Source: DATDOR01 sp035512695
Lineage (GTDB): Bacteria; Chloroflexota; Anaerolineae; Anaerolineales; JABWBV01
Assembly (NCBI GenBank): GCA_035512695.1
Contig: DATKDL010000169.1
Coordinates: forward strand, 1-26,642
DNA length: 26,642 nucleotides
Direction: 5' to 3'
A model generated the notes under the pieces. The model did no database searches. It saw only the letters and a program-made list of their open reading frames with translations, and was not told the origin of the DNA. This document shows positions 7,394-15,135 of this stretch, piece by piece. The position numbers were made by a program, and so were the translations under genes. Each line of letters opens with the position of its first letter. Positions within the stretch are counted from its first letter, which is position 1.

Positions 7394-9158
7394 CCGAGCC
7401 GCAACCAGTGGAAAGATCGTCCGCATCGCCGGTCCGGTGGTCGGCGTGACCGGGCTGGAAAATGCAAAGCTGTACGACGTGGTCCATATCGGTGAACTGC
7501 AGCTGGTTGGGGAGATTATCCGGCTGCAAGGCGAGGTCGTCACCGTGCAGGTTTACGAGGAGACGTCCGGTTTGCGGCTGGGCGAACGGGTCACGACGAC
7601 CGGCGGCCCGCTGTCGGTCCAGCTGGGACCCGGGCTGCTGGGGCAGGTCTACGACGGGCTCCAGCGGCCGCTGAACCTGCTTGCGGAGGAGGGCGGCGCG
7701 TGGATCCCGCGCGGGCTGAGGGCTGCACCGCTTTCCGAAGACCGTCGCTGGCATTTTACGCCGACGGTGGAGGCCGGCGATCGCGTAGGGCCCGGCGAGG
7801 TCCTGGGAACGACTCCGGAAACATCCCGGCTCGATCACCGCATCCTCGTCCCGCACGGAGCGGGTGGGCGGGTCGTCGAGATCCGGGCGGGCGATTTCAA
7901 GATCGTGGACCCGGTCGCGCGGATCGAAACCACGGACGGGACCCGGGAGCTGACCATGGTCCAGACCTGGCCGGTTCGCCGGCCGCGGCCGGTCGGGCAG
8001 CGCATTCCGGCGCGGGACCCGCTGATCACCGGGACGCGGGTGATCGATGCGCTTTTCCCGTTGGCCAAAGGCGGGTCCGCCATCATCCCCGGGGGGTTCG
8101 GCACCGGTAAAACGGTCCTGCAGCAGGCCCTCTCGCGCTGGTCGGATGTCGACGTCGTCGTCTACATCGGCTGCGGGGAGCGCGGCAACGAGATGGCGGA
8201 GGTGCTCGAGGAGTTCCCGAACCTGGATGACCCGCACACGGGGGAGCCGCTGATGCGGCGGACGGTCCTGATCGCCAATACCTCGAACATGCCGGTTGCG
8301 GCGCGCGAGGCCAGCATCTACACCGGGATCACGATCGCCGAGTACTACCGCGATATGGGTTATGACGTCCTGCTGCTGGCCGACTCGACCTCCCGCTGGG
8401 GCGAGGCGCTGCGCGAAATCTCGGGACGCCTGGAGGAGATGCCGGGTGAGGAGGGCTATCCGGCCTACCTTGGGACGCGGATCGCCGAATTCTACGAGCG
8501 GGCCGGCCGCGCCGTCCCGAACGGGAGCGGGGATCGGACCGGATCGGTCAGCGTCGTCGGGGCCGTCTCGCCCCCCGGCGGGGATTTTTCCGAGCCGGTC
8601 ACCCAGAACTCGATGCGGGCCGCCGGTGCGTTCTGGGGGCTCGATTACGATCTGTCTCGCCGCCGCCACTTCCCGGCCATCAACTGGTCGCAGAGCTACA
8701 CGCTCTACCGCTTCGAGCGCGACGGCTCGGAGACGGACGATGGTTGGGACGAACTGGTCCGGTCAGCCCAGGTCCTGCTGCGGGAAGAGGCCGACCTGCT
8801 CGAGATCGTCCAGCTGGTCGGTCCGGATGCAATGTCCGAGACTGAGCGGCTGGTCCTTTTCGCCGCCCGCATGATCCGGGAGGACTTTCTCCAGCAGTCC
8901 GCCCTGCACCTGATCGACCGGTTCTGCCCCCCGGAGAAAACCCGGGGTTTGCTGCACGCGATCATGACGTTTTATCAAATGGCCGGGAAGGCGCTGCGGG
9001 AGGAGGTTTCGCTGGAGCGGATCGCCGCACTACCCGAGGTCGCAGAGATCGCCAGGGCGAAGGAGCTGGAGCTCGAGATTGCCGTCGAGGTACTCGAGGG
9101 CCTCGCCGATCGGATCGGGCAGTCGTTCCGCGCGCTGGCCGAAAAGGAGGCTGTTTGA
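7380..9158 (+). CDS. atpA: A/V-type ATP synthase catalytic subunit A
   Basis: A 592-residue catalytic head subunit of normal length with no intein. The Walker A loop is GGFGTGKT (residues 238-245, Lys244). The catalytic Glu lies in CGERGNEMAEVLEEFP. Walker B and the following signature read LLLADSTSRWGEALREISGR. Residues of about 110-200 form the extra 'bulge' domain that separates A subunits from F-type beta chains. The mature head is expected to be A3B3 with the subunit B encoded at 10890. The gene begins inside the end of subunit F. It ends in a TGATG overlap with the radical SAM gene, whose ribosome-binding site lies in its last codons. Confidence 0.98.
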   Translation: MKTTDRAATSGKIVRIAGPVVGVTGLENAKLYDVVHIGELQLVGEIIRLQGEVVTVQVYEETSGLRLGERVTTTGGPLSVQLGPGLLGQVYDGLQRPLNLLAEEGGAWIPRGLRAAPLSEDRRWHFTPTVEAGDRVGPGEVLGTTPETSRLDHRILVPHGAGGRVVEIRAGDFKIVDPVARIETTDGTRELTMVQTWPVRRPRPVGQRIPARDPLITGTRVIDALFPLAKGGSAIIPGGFGTGKTVLQQALSRWSDVDVVVYIGCGERGNEMAEVLEEFPNLDDPHTGEPLMRRTVLIANTSNMPVAAREASIYTGITIAEYYRDMGYDVLLLADSTSRWGEALREISGRLEEMPGEEGYPAYLGTRIAEFYERAGRAVPNGSGDRTGSVSVVGAVSPPGGDFSEPVTQNSMRAAGAFWGLDYDLSRRRHFPAINWSQSYTLYRFERDGSETDDGWDELVRSAQVLLREEADLLEIVQLVGPDAMSETERLVLFAARMIREDFLQQSALHLIDRFCPPEKTRGLLHAIMTFYQMAGKALREEVSLERIAALPEVAEIARAKELELEIAVEVLEGLADRIGQSFRALAEKEAV

Positions 9159-10861
9159 TGCACGACCTGATCCTGCTCCACGCACCCAGCGTTTACGATT
9201 TCCGCCGCCGCGCCACCCTGTGGGGGCCGATCTCGGACCTGGTTCCGTCCGAGCCGGTCTTTGACATGTACCCGCTCGGGTTCGGCACCCTGGCAGCCTA
9301 TCTCGGGCAGCACGGGTTGTCGGTGCGGATCGTAAACCTGGCCGCCCGGATGGTCCGCGACCGGATGTTCAATGTCGAGATCGCCCTGGCCGAGATGGAC
9401 GCCCGCGCCTTCGGGATCGATCTGCACTGGCTCCCGCACGCCCACGGCGCCCTGGAGATCGCCCGGCTGGTCAAAGCCTACCACCCCGGCCGCCCGGTCA
9501 TTTTCGGCGGGTACTCGGCGTCCTATTTTTACGACGAACTGATCCGCTCCCCGCACGTGGACTACATCTTGCGGGGAGACTCGACCGAAGCACCCCTGCT
9601 GGACCTGATGCTCTGCATCCTCGAAAAGGGGAACCCGGAAGTCATCCCGAACCTGGTCTGGAAGAGGCCGTCCGGAGAAATCCGGGTCAATCCGCAGACG
9701 TACATCCCGGATTCGCTCGACCACCTGACGCTGGACTACTACCCGATCGTCCGCTCGGTCGTGCGGGACCGGAACCTCTCGGATTACCTGCCTTTCAACC
9801 ACTGGCTCGATTACCCGATCATGGCGGCCGTGACGGCGCGCGGCTGCAGGTACAATTGCGTTTTCTGCGGCGGTTCGGATTGTGCATCGCGGCAGATCAG
9901 CGGCCGGACGCAGCCGGCGTTCCGTTCACCCGAGCTGCTTGCCGAGGACGTCCGCCGGCTGGGGGCGCTGACCCGCGCCCCGGTGTTCATCCTGGGGGAT
10001 CTCCGGCAGGGCGGGAGGGAGTATGCGGCCAGGTTCTTCCGGGCCGTGCAGGGTTTTGAAGGACCGGTGATGACCGAGTTCTTCTACCCGGCCGGCCGCG
10101 CCTATCTGGAGATGTTCGCTGCAGCGCTCCCGAATTTCACGGTCGAGTTCTCGCCCGAATCGCACGACCCGAAGGTCCGGAGCGCGATGGGCAAGCATTA
10201 TTCCAACGCGGCGATCGAGGAGATGATCGCAGCCTCGCTCGCCGCCGGCGCCCGGCGGTTCGATTTGTTTTACATGATCGGCCTCTCGCAGCAGACTCCT
10301 GCATCGGTTCTCGAGACGGTTGAAGAAAGCCGCCGGCTGCTGGAGCGGTTTCCGGACGGCCGGCTGGTTCCGTTTATTTCCCCGCTGGCGCCTTTCCTCG
10401 ACCCCGGAAGCCTGGCCTACGAACAGCCCGAAGCGCATGGTTACCTGCGCCGCGCCTTCACCCTGGAAGATCACCGCCGCCGGCTGCTGGAACCGACCTG
10501 GAAGCACATCCTCTCCTACGAGACCCGCTGGATGGATCGCGATACCCTGGCGGAAACGACTTACGAGGCCGGTCTCCGGCTGAACCGGGTCAAGCGTTCG
10601 TTTGGCCTGGTCGACCGGGTGATGGCCGAACGGACTGAGGCGCGGATCCGCCGCGCGCGCGGGCTGATGGCCGAGATCGATGTGCGGCTCGCGGAAGGCG
10701 ACCGGCAGGGGCTCGAGCGCTGGCTGCTCGCCAACAAGCGGGAGATCGACCGCGCCAACGCCAGTACCGTGTGCGACAAGTCGGAACTGGACATCTCTGT
10801 CGGGCCGATCCCGTTCAAGCTGTTGAATCTCGCCGGCATCGGCCTAGGGTTGACGGATTGA
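9158..10861 (+). CDS. Cobalamin-binding-domain radical SAM protein inside the ATPase operon
   Basis: A 567-residue protein. Residues of about 1-160 form a B12-binding-like Rossmann domain, with PLGFGTLAAYLGQHG, a DLHWLPHAHG segment, VIFGGYSASYF and YILRGDSTEAPLLDLM. The central domain has the radical SAM cluster motif CRYNCVFC (Cys230, Cys234, Cys237; CX3CX2C). Residues of about 245-430 carry the rest of the barrel (FILGDLRQGGREYA, EFSPESHDPKVRSAMGK). A C-terminal helical extension follows. The ATG at 9158 has an AAGGAGG site at 9144-9150; the TTG at 9155 is a worse choice. It is the only non-ATPase gene between subunits A and B. B12-radical SAM enzymes often methylate or rearrange unactivated carbons. 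Its substrate is unknown to me. The fold resembles what I recall as the Ta0216-like B12/radical SAM family, which I cannot confirm. Confidence 0.9.
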   Translation: MHDLILLHAPSVYDFRRRATLWGPISDLVPSEPVFDMYPLGFGTLAAYLGQHGLSVRIVNLAARMVRDRMFNVEIALAEMDARAFGIDLHWLPHAHGALEIARLVKAYHPGRPVIFGGYSASYFYDELIRSPHVDYILRGDSTEAPLLDLMLCILEKGNPEVIPNLVWKRPSGEIRVNPQTYIPDSLDHLTLDYYPIVRSVVRDRNLSDYLPFNHWLDYPIMAAVTARGCRYNCVFCGGSDCASRQISGRTQPAFRSPELLAEDVRRLGALTRAPVFILGDLRQGGREYAARFFRAVQGFEGPVMTEFFYPAGRAYLEMFAAALPNFTVEFSPESHDPKVRSAMGKHYSNAAIEEMIAASLAAGARRFDLFYMIGLSQQTPASVLETVEESRRLLERFPDGRLVPFISPLAPFLDPGSLAYEQPEAHGYLRRAFTLEDHRRRLLEPTWKHILSYETRWMDRDTLAETTYEAGLRLNRVKRSFGLVDRVMAERTEARIRRARGLMAEIDVRLAEGDRQGLERWLLANKREIDRANASTVCDKSELDISVGPIPFKLLNLAGIGLGLTD

Positions 10862-10889
10862 AGGCCTGAACGCCCGGATCAGGACAAAT

Positions 10890-12278
10890 ATGACCGCTTC
10901 GTGGACCACCAAAACCTACCGAACTCTGACCCAGATCAAGGGCCCGCTGCTCTTTATCGACCGGATCGCTGGGGTGGCTTACAACGAGATCGTCGCCGTG
11001 ACCGATCCGGAAGGGCGCGTGCGCCTGGGGCGTGTCCTGGAGGTCGACAGCCGCCTGGCCGTCGCCCAGCTTTTCACCGGCACCGACGGGCTCGATCTCG
11101 ACCGCACCGTGGTCCGTTTCACCGGGGACGTACCCCGGCTGGACGTCTCGCTCGGCATGCTCGGCCGCACCCTGGACGGGCTGGGCCGTCCGCTGGACGG
11201 GGGGCCTCCGCTGGTCCCGGAGGAATCGCTTGACGTCAACGGTTTGCCCATCAACCCGGTGCTGCGGGATCATCCGAGCGAATTCATCGAGACCGGGATT
11301 TCGGCGATCGATGGTCTCAACAGCCTGGCGCGCGGGCAGAAACTCCCGATCTTTTCCGGGGCCGGGCTGCCTGCGAACGAACTGGCGGCGCAGATCGTCG
11401 CCGGGGCCGGCGTCCCGTCGGATGCGGCGAGCGGAGCGGAGGATTTCGCGATCGTGTTCGCCGCGATCGGGATCACGCATCGTGAAGCCGCATTTTTCAC
11501 CGACCATTTCCGCCGCAGCGGGGCGATGGACCGGGCCGTCGTCTTTATCAACCAGGCCGGTGATCCGACCATCGAACGTCTGCTGACCCCCCGAGCGGCC
11601 CTGACGGCGGCCGAGTTCCTCGCCTTCCGACATGGTCTCCACGTGCTCGTGATCCTGACCGACATGACCAGCTATTGCGAGGCACTGCGTGAGATCGCGG
11701 CTGCGCGCGAGGAGGTTCCCGGAAGGCGAGGTTACCCGGGTTATCTGTATTCAGACCTGGCGAGCCTGTATGAGCGGGCCGGTCGCATCCGGGGGTTTTC
11801 CGGATCGGTGACCCAGCTGATCATCCTGACGATGCCCGACGACGACATCACGCATCCGATCCCCGACCTGACCGGCTATATCACCGAAGGTCAAATCGTC
11901 CTGGACCGGGATCTGCACCAGCGCGGCATTTACCCACCCATCGACGTCCTGCCCTCGCTCTCACGGCTGATGAACGCCGCCAGCGGCGGAGGCCGCACTC
12001 GGGAGGATCACCGCCCGCTGGCCGATCAGCTCTACGCGCTCTACGCCGAGGGCCGCGATCTGCGCCGACTGGTCACCATCGTGGGGGAGTCGGCGCTGAC
12101 CGAGACAGACCGGAGGGTGCTGGATTTCGCCCGGCGGTTCGAGGAGGTTTTTATCGGGCAGGGGGAAACCCGGAGGCCGATCGAGGAGACCCTCGATCTG
12201 GCCTGGGAGCTGCTCGAGCCGTTCCCGGACGAAACGCTCAAGCGCATCCCGCGGTCGTTGCTGGAGGCCCGCCGGTGA
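10890..12278 (+). CDS. atpB: A/V-type ATP synthase regulatory subunit B
   Basis: A 462-residue non-catalytic head subunit. The position of the Walker A loop is degenerate, as expected for B: FSGAGLPANELAAQI with no lysine. Other signatures are LGRTLDGLGRPLDGGPPLVPE, NDPTIERLLTPRAALT-like NQAGDPTIERLLTPR, LTDMTSYCEALREIAAAREE and PSLSRLMNAASGGG, which carries the arginine that completes the catalytic site on subunit A. An AGGA site at 10881-10884 precedes the ATG. The 28-base gap after the radical SAM gene shows no terminator, so B is probably on the same transcript. The stop overlaps the GTG start of subunit D. Confidence 0.97.
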   Translation: MTASWTTKTYRTLTQIKGPLLFIDRIAGVAYNEIVAVTDPEGRVRLGRVLEVDSRLAVAQLFTGTDGLDLDRTVVRFTGDVPRLDVSLGMLGRTLDGLGRPLDGGPPLVPEESLDVNGLPINPVLRDHPSEFIETGISAIDGLNSLARGQKLPIFSGAGLPANELAAQIVAGAGVPSDAASGAEDFAIVFAAIGITHREAAFFTDHFRRSGAMDRAVVFINQAGDPTIERLLTPRAALTAAEFLAFRHGLHVLVILTDMTSYCEALREIAAAREEVPGRRGYPGYLYSDLASLYERAGRIRGFSGSVTQLIILTMPDDDITHPIPDLTGYITEGQIVLDRDLHQRGIYPPIDVLPSLSRLMNAASGGGRTREDHRPLADQLYALYAEGRDLRRLVTIVGESALTETDRRVLDFARRFEEVFIGQGETRRPIEETLDLAWELLEPFPDETLKRIPRSLLEARR

Positions 12279-12931
12279 CCGCGGGGACGGGACGCGGCGC
12301 TCCGGTCGCCACGCGCACCGAACTGCTGGCCCGCAAAGCGCAGATCGAGCTGGCCGAGCAGGGCCGCGAGCTGCTCGAGCAGAAGCGCGCTGCGTTGATG
12401 AAAGAGATCATGCGGGTCGCCGGGAGGGTGATGGCCGAATCCGGCGCGCTCCAGGCAGCGGCAGACCTGGCGCACCGGGCGCTGGCGCGGGCCGAGGCCG
12501 TGGCCGGGACGGAGGCGGTCCGTTCAGCCGCGCTGGCCGCGGGGGGGGAGTTCCCCCTCGAAATCGAAACGTCGAACGTAATGGGGGTCAGGGTACCGCA
12601 TTTCGAACCGCAGGCTCCACGCAAAGCCTGGCCCGGCCTGCATGAGGTCCCGGTGGAGGGATCGATCACACTGGATGAGGCGGCCGGGGCATTTGCAGAG
12701 GAGGTGGAAGCCATCTTGCGGCTGGCCGACAGCGAACTGCGCCTGCTGCGCCTGACGGGCGAGATCCGGCGGACGTCCCGCCGGGTCAATGCGCTCAAGC
12801 ATTATCTGATCCCGCGGCTGGAAGCCGAGCGCGACCGGATCCGGCTGACCCTCGACGAACGCGAGCGCAGCGACCGGTTCCGCCTGAAGCTGGCGAAGAA
12901 AAAGCAGTATGAACCGGAACGAAAACGCTGA
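12275..12931 (+). CDS. atpD: A/V-type ATP synthase subunit D (central rotor shaft)
   Basis: A 218-residue protein with the two long helices expected of the rotor shaft. The N-terminal helix reads TRTELLARKAQIELAEQGRE followed by LLEQKRAALMKEI. The C-terminal helix reads RLTGEIRRTSRRVNALKHYL, then IPRLEAERDRIRLTLDERER. R(R)VNALE/KxxxIP is diagnostic of subunit D. Translation starts at a GTG inside the subunit B stop (GTGA, 12275-12278). It is the last gene of the operon, and its final codons and stop form part of the left arm of a perfect 31-bp hairpin. Confidence 0.94.
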   Translation: MTAGTGRGAPVATRTELLARKAQIELAEQGRELLEQKRAALMKEIMRVAGRVMAESGALQAAADLAHRALARAEAVAGTEAVRSAALAAGGEFPLEIETSNVMGVRVPHFEPQAPRKAWPGLHEVPVEGSITLDEAAGAFAEEVEAILRLADSELRLLRLTGEIRRTSRRVNALKHYLIPRLEAERDRIRLTLDERERSDRFRLKLAKKKQYEPERKR

Positions 12932-12984
12932 ATTGTGAAAGTGCGGGGGCTTTGCCCCCGCACTTTCACAATTCAGCGTTTTCG
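12920..12984. terminator. Perfect 31-bp hairpin ending the ATPase operon (convergent terminator)
   Basis: Positions 12920-12950 are exactly complementary to 12954-12984 around a TTT loop. The left arm contains the last codons and stop of subunit D. The right arm ends nine bases before the stop codon of the convergent response regulator. A-rich and T-rich stretches (GAAAAC/GTTTTC) near the base fit a bidirectional intrinsic terminator. A perfect stem of this length is well beyond what termination needs. Confidence 0.85.
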
Positions 12985-12993
12985 ATAAGAAAA

Positions 12994-13647
12994 TCACTGC
13001 GTCGGCAGGTGATCCTCAACGTGATGCCGGACGGCGTATGCGGCGGCCTCGGCGCGGGTGGACAGTTTTAGCTTGGACAGGATCGCGCTGACGTAGTTGC
13101 GCACCGTTTTTTCGCTCAGAAAGACCTTTTCGGAAATTTCCCGGTTCGTGCTGCCCTGGGCGACCAGGGCGAGCACCTGCAGTTCCCGGTCGGACAGGCG
13201 GCTGAACGATTCGCCCTCCGATTTACGGGCGTCTTCCCGGACGCGGTCGAACACCTTTTTTGTGACGGCCGGGTCCAGCAAGGCTTCCCCGCGGGCGACC
13301 GTCTCCAGGGCGCGCACCAGTTCGCCGCTGCCGATCTGCTTGAGCACGTAGCCGACGGCGCCGGCCACGATGGAGTCGAAGAGCAGTTTGTCTTCGGCGA
13401 AAGAGGTGAGCATGATGACTTTTGTTTCGGGAAGCTGCGCCGTGATTTCGCGGGTGGCTTCGATCCCGCTCATCCCCGGCAAGCGGACATCCATGATGAC
13501 GACGTCGGGCCGGTGCGCCAGCGCCTGCTTGACTCCCTCCTGGGCTGTTTCCGCTTCGGCCACCACCTGGAACTGGGGGTAACGCGAAAGCAGGGCTTTT
13601 GTTCCGAGACGGACGACTTCGTGGTCGTCCACGAGTAGAATTTTCAT
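12994..13647 (-). CDS. NarL/DevR-family response regulator
   Basis: A 217-residue two-domain regulator. The receiver domain (residues 1-120) has the acidic pair D7/D8, phospho-acceptor Asp53 in VVIMDVRLPGMSG, Thr81 and Lys103. The LuxR-type helix-turn-helix is at about 150-210 (SDRELQVLALVAQGSTNREI, then SEKVFLSEKTVRNYVSAILS). The SEKTVRNYVSxILxKL wording is close to DevR/DosR regulators. A longer open frame runs upstream to 14346, but the ATG at 13647, giving MKILLVDDHE, is the obvious start. It is divergent from a cognate-looking histidine kinase across 72 bases. Confidence 0.95.
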   Translation of the reverse strand: MKILLVDDHEVVRLGTKALLSRYPQFQVVAEAETAQEGVKQALAHRPDVVIMDVRLPGMSGIEATREITAQLPETKVIMLTSFAEDKLLFDSIVAGAVGYVLKQIGSGELVRALETVARGEALLDPAVTKKVFDRVREDARKSEGESFSRLSDRELQVLALVAQGSTNREISEKVFLSEKTVRNYVSAILSKLKLSTRAEAAAYAVRHHVEDHLPTQ

Positions 13648-13669
13648 CGTCTTCCGGCCTCTAACCGTT

Positions 13670-13710
13670 GTTATAATGACTTGCCGAAGCCTGTTTGTGA
13701 AAATTATAAC
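13670..13710. promoter_or_regulatory. Divergent promoter region with GTTATAAT/ATTATAAC inverted repeat
   Basis: The 72-base gap between the regulator and kinase genes is AT-rich in an otherwise GC-rich region. It holds an 8-base inverted repeat, GTTATAAT at 13670-13677 and ATTATAAC at 13703-13710. Each arm contains a -10-like hexamer on both strands. On the plus strand TTGCCG (13681-13686), an 18-base spacer and TATAAC (13705-13710) would start transcription two or three bases before the kinase ATG, leaving little or no leader. That fits the absence of a ribosome-binding site there. The assignment is by pattern only. Confidence 0.5.
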
Positions 13711-13719
13711 ATATAAGCG

Positions 13720-15060
13720 ATGATTTCGCGCAGACTCAAACCTCTTGCCCTGCTGTTTCCGGTGCTTTACATCGGTGTGATCGGTGTGGCAATCACGGCC
13801 GCGCGGCCGGAGGTGACCCCGGCGATGATCTGGCCGGGGTTCGCCGCGTTGATGGTAGGCGCGGTCGCGTTCACCTTCTGGATCTTTCGCCTGCTCGAAA
13901 GGCGGGAGGCGGTGATCAACGAGCGGTCGGAGCAGCTCGCCGCCCTTTACAAGGCATCCCTCGCCCTGACGCAGGAGCTCGACCTGGCGGTCGTCCTGCA
14001 GCAGGTCGTCGATCTGGCCCGGAGCCTGGCCGGCGCGCAATACGGTGCGCTCGGCGTGCTGGACCCTGATAGGACCACGATCGCCCAGTTCCTCGTCTCC
14101 GGGATCACGCCGGAACAGCGCCAACGACTCGGCCCGCTCCCGAGCGGGAAAGGACTGCTGGGCGTATTGATCCACAGCGGTGAAACGCTGCGCATCCCGG
14201 ATATCGCTTCCGATCCGCGCTCGGTCGGTTTTCCGGAAAACCACCCGGAGATGACCTCCTTGCTCGGGGTTCCGATCCGGTTCAAGGGCGAGGTCATGGG
14301 GGATCTCTATCTGACCAACAAGAAGGCCCTCAACGGCGCGCTGCATGGCTTCACCGAGCAGGACCAGCAGATCCTGGAGATGTTCGCTTCCCAGGCGGCG
14401 ATCGTGATCAAGAACGCCCAGCTATACCGGCAGGCCCAGCAGCTGGCCCTGCTCGAGGAGCGCGAGCGGATCGGGATGGACCTGCACGACGGAGTGATCC
14501 AGTCGATCTATGCGGTCGGTCTGAACCTGGAGGACATCCAGTACCGGCTGGAGGGCGAACCCGAGGTGAAATCCGGTCTGGGGCATGCCATCGAAGGTCT
14601 GAACGATGTGATCCGCGACATCCGAACCTACATTCTTGATCTTCGTCCGCAGCGTTTCCAGGGCCGCGACCTGGCGGAGGGGCTGGCTGAACTGGGACGG
14701 GAACTTCGGGCGCACTCGTTCCTGCATGTCGACGTCGTGACCGAATCGGATGCCTGGCGGTCCATTTCGCCGGCGCAAACGGTCGAGATCCTGCATATCG
14801 CCAGGGAGGCGCTGACCAATATCCGCAAGCATGCCCGCGCCAGCAAGGTGGATGTAACCCTGGCCGGCCGGCCAGGTGCGTTGATCTTGACGATCGCCGA
14901 TAACGGCGTCGGTTTCAATGCGGACCACGCCAGGGCCGGGGAAGGCAACGGTCTGTGGAACATGAATGAACGGGCTCAATCCCTGGGCGGTTCGTTTGAG
15001 ATCGAACCCGGGCAAAGCGCAGGCACCCGGGTCGTGCTGGATATCCCTCTCAGCGAGTGA
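13720..15060 (+). CDS. GAF-domain sensor histidine kinase (HisKA_3 type)
   Basis: A 446-residue kinase. Two N-terminal membrane helices (about 9-29 and 36-57) lead into a GAF domain (about 85-232, with LLGVPIRFKGEVMGDLYLTN). The dimerisation/phospho-acceptor region follows at about 245-310, with His256 in ERERIGMDLHDGVIQSIYAV. The ATPase domain has an N box at Asn367 (EALTNIRKHA) and a G1 box at Asp394 (DNGVGF). This layout matches DevS/NarX-type kinases that partner NarL-family regulators, and the divergent gene at 12994-13647 is the likely partner. The GAF ligand cannot be read from sequence. With only about six residues between the membrane helices there is almost no external sensor domain, so sensing is probably internal, by the GAF domain. 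Confidence 0.94.
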   Translation: MISRRLKPLALLFPVLYIGVIGVAITAARPEVTPAMIWPGFAALMVGAVAFTFWIFRLLERREAVINERSEQLAALYKASLALTQELDLAVVLQQVVDLARSLAGAQYGALGVLDPDRTTIAQFLVSGITPEQRQRLGPLPSGKGLLGVLIHSGETLRIPDIASDPRSVGFPENHPEMTSLLGVPIRFKGEVMGDLYLTNKKALNGALHGFTEQDQQILEMFASQAAIVIKNAQLYRQAQQLALLEERERIGMDLHDGVIQSIYAVGLNLEDIQYRLEGEPEVKSGLGHAIEGLNDVIRDIRTYILDLRPQRFQGRDLAEGLAELGRELRAHSFLHVDVVTESDAWRSISPAQTVEILHIAREALTNIRKHARASKVDVTLAGRPGALILTIADNGVGFNADHARAGEGNGLWNMNERAQSLGGSFEIEPGQSAGTRVVLDIPLSE

Positions 15061-15070
15061 TTTCAGGGCA

Positions 15071-15095
15071 AATGTCACGCCCATCCTGTGACATT
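15071..15095. promoter_or_regulatory. Candidate operator AATGTCAC-N9-GTGACATT
   Basis: A perfect 8-base inverted repeat (15071-15078 and 15088-15095) with a 9-base spacer lies between the histidine kinase stop and the receiver-only gene. The 17-base centre-to-centre spacing is about one and a half helical turns. It lies about 30-55 bases upstream of a -10-like TAAACT (15124-15129), a usual place for an activator site. The protein that binds is unknown; the neighbouring NarL-type regulator is one candidate. A short RNA hairpin is the alternative. Confidence 0.45.
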
Positions 15096-15123
15096 CCCCA
15101 CTACCGACATGCGGTGCGGTGAT

Positions 15124-15129
15124 TAAACT
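15124..15129 (+). promoter_or_regulatory. Candidate -10 element (TAAACT) of the receiver-only gene
   Basis: TAAACT ends six bases before the ATG at 15136, so a transcript would start at or next to the start codon. No good -35 element is visible. The inverted repeat upstream could stand in for one if an activator binds there. The evidence is weak, and read-through from the kinase gene is equally possible. Confidence 0.3.
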
Positions 15130-15135
15130 TGGGGA

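Noticed and set aside
7368..8669. Minus-strand open frame (433 codons) opposite subunit A
   Set aside because: It is a shadow of the highly conserved subunit A gene and has no start context or domain.
7380..9158. Intein in ATPase subunit A, as in some archaeal and yeast homologues
   Set aside because: The protein is 592 residues, and the P-loop and signature regions are uninterrupted.
10890..12278. Loss of function of subunit B because Walker A is missing
   Set aside because: The degenerate P-loop is normal for the non-catalytic B subunit of A/V-type ATPases.
13648..14346. Upstream extension of the response regulator frame to 450 residues
   Set aside because: The receiver domain starts cleanly at the ATG at 13647, and the extension lies opposite the kinase gene.
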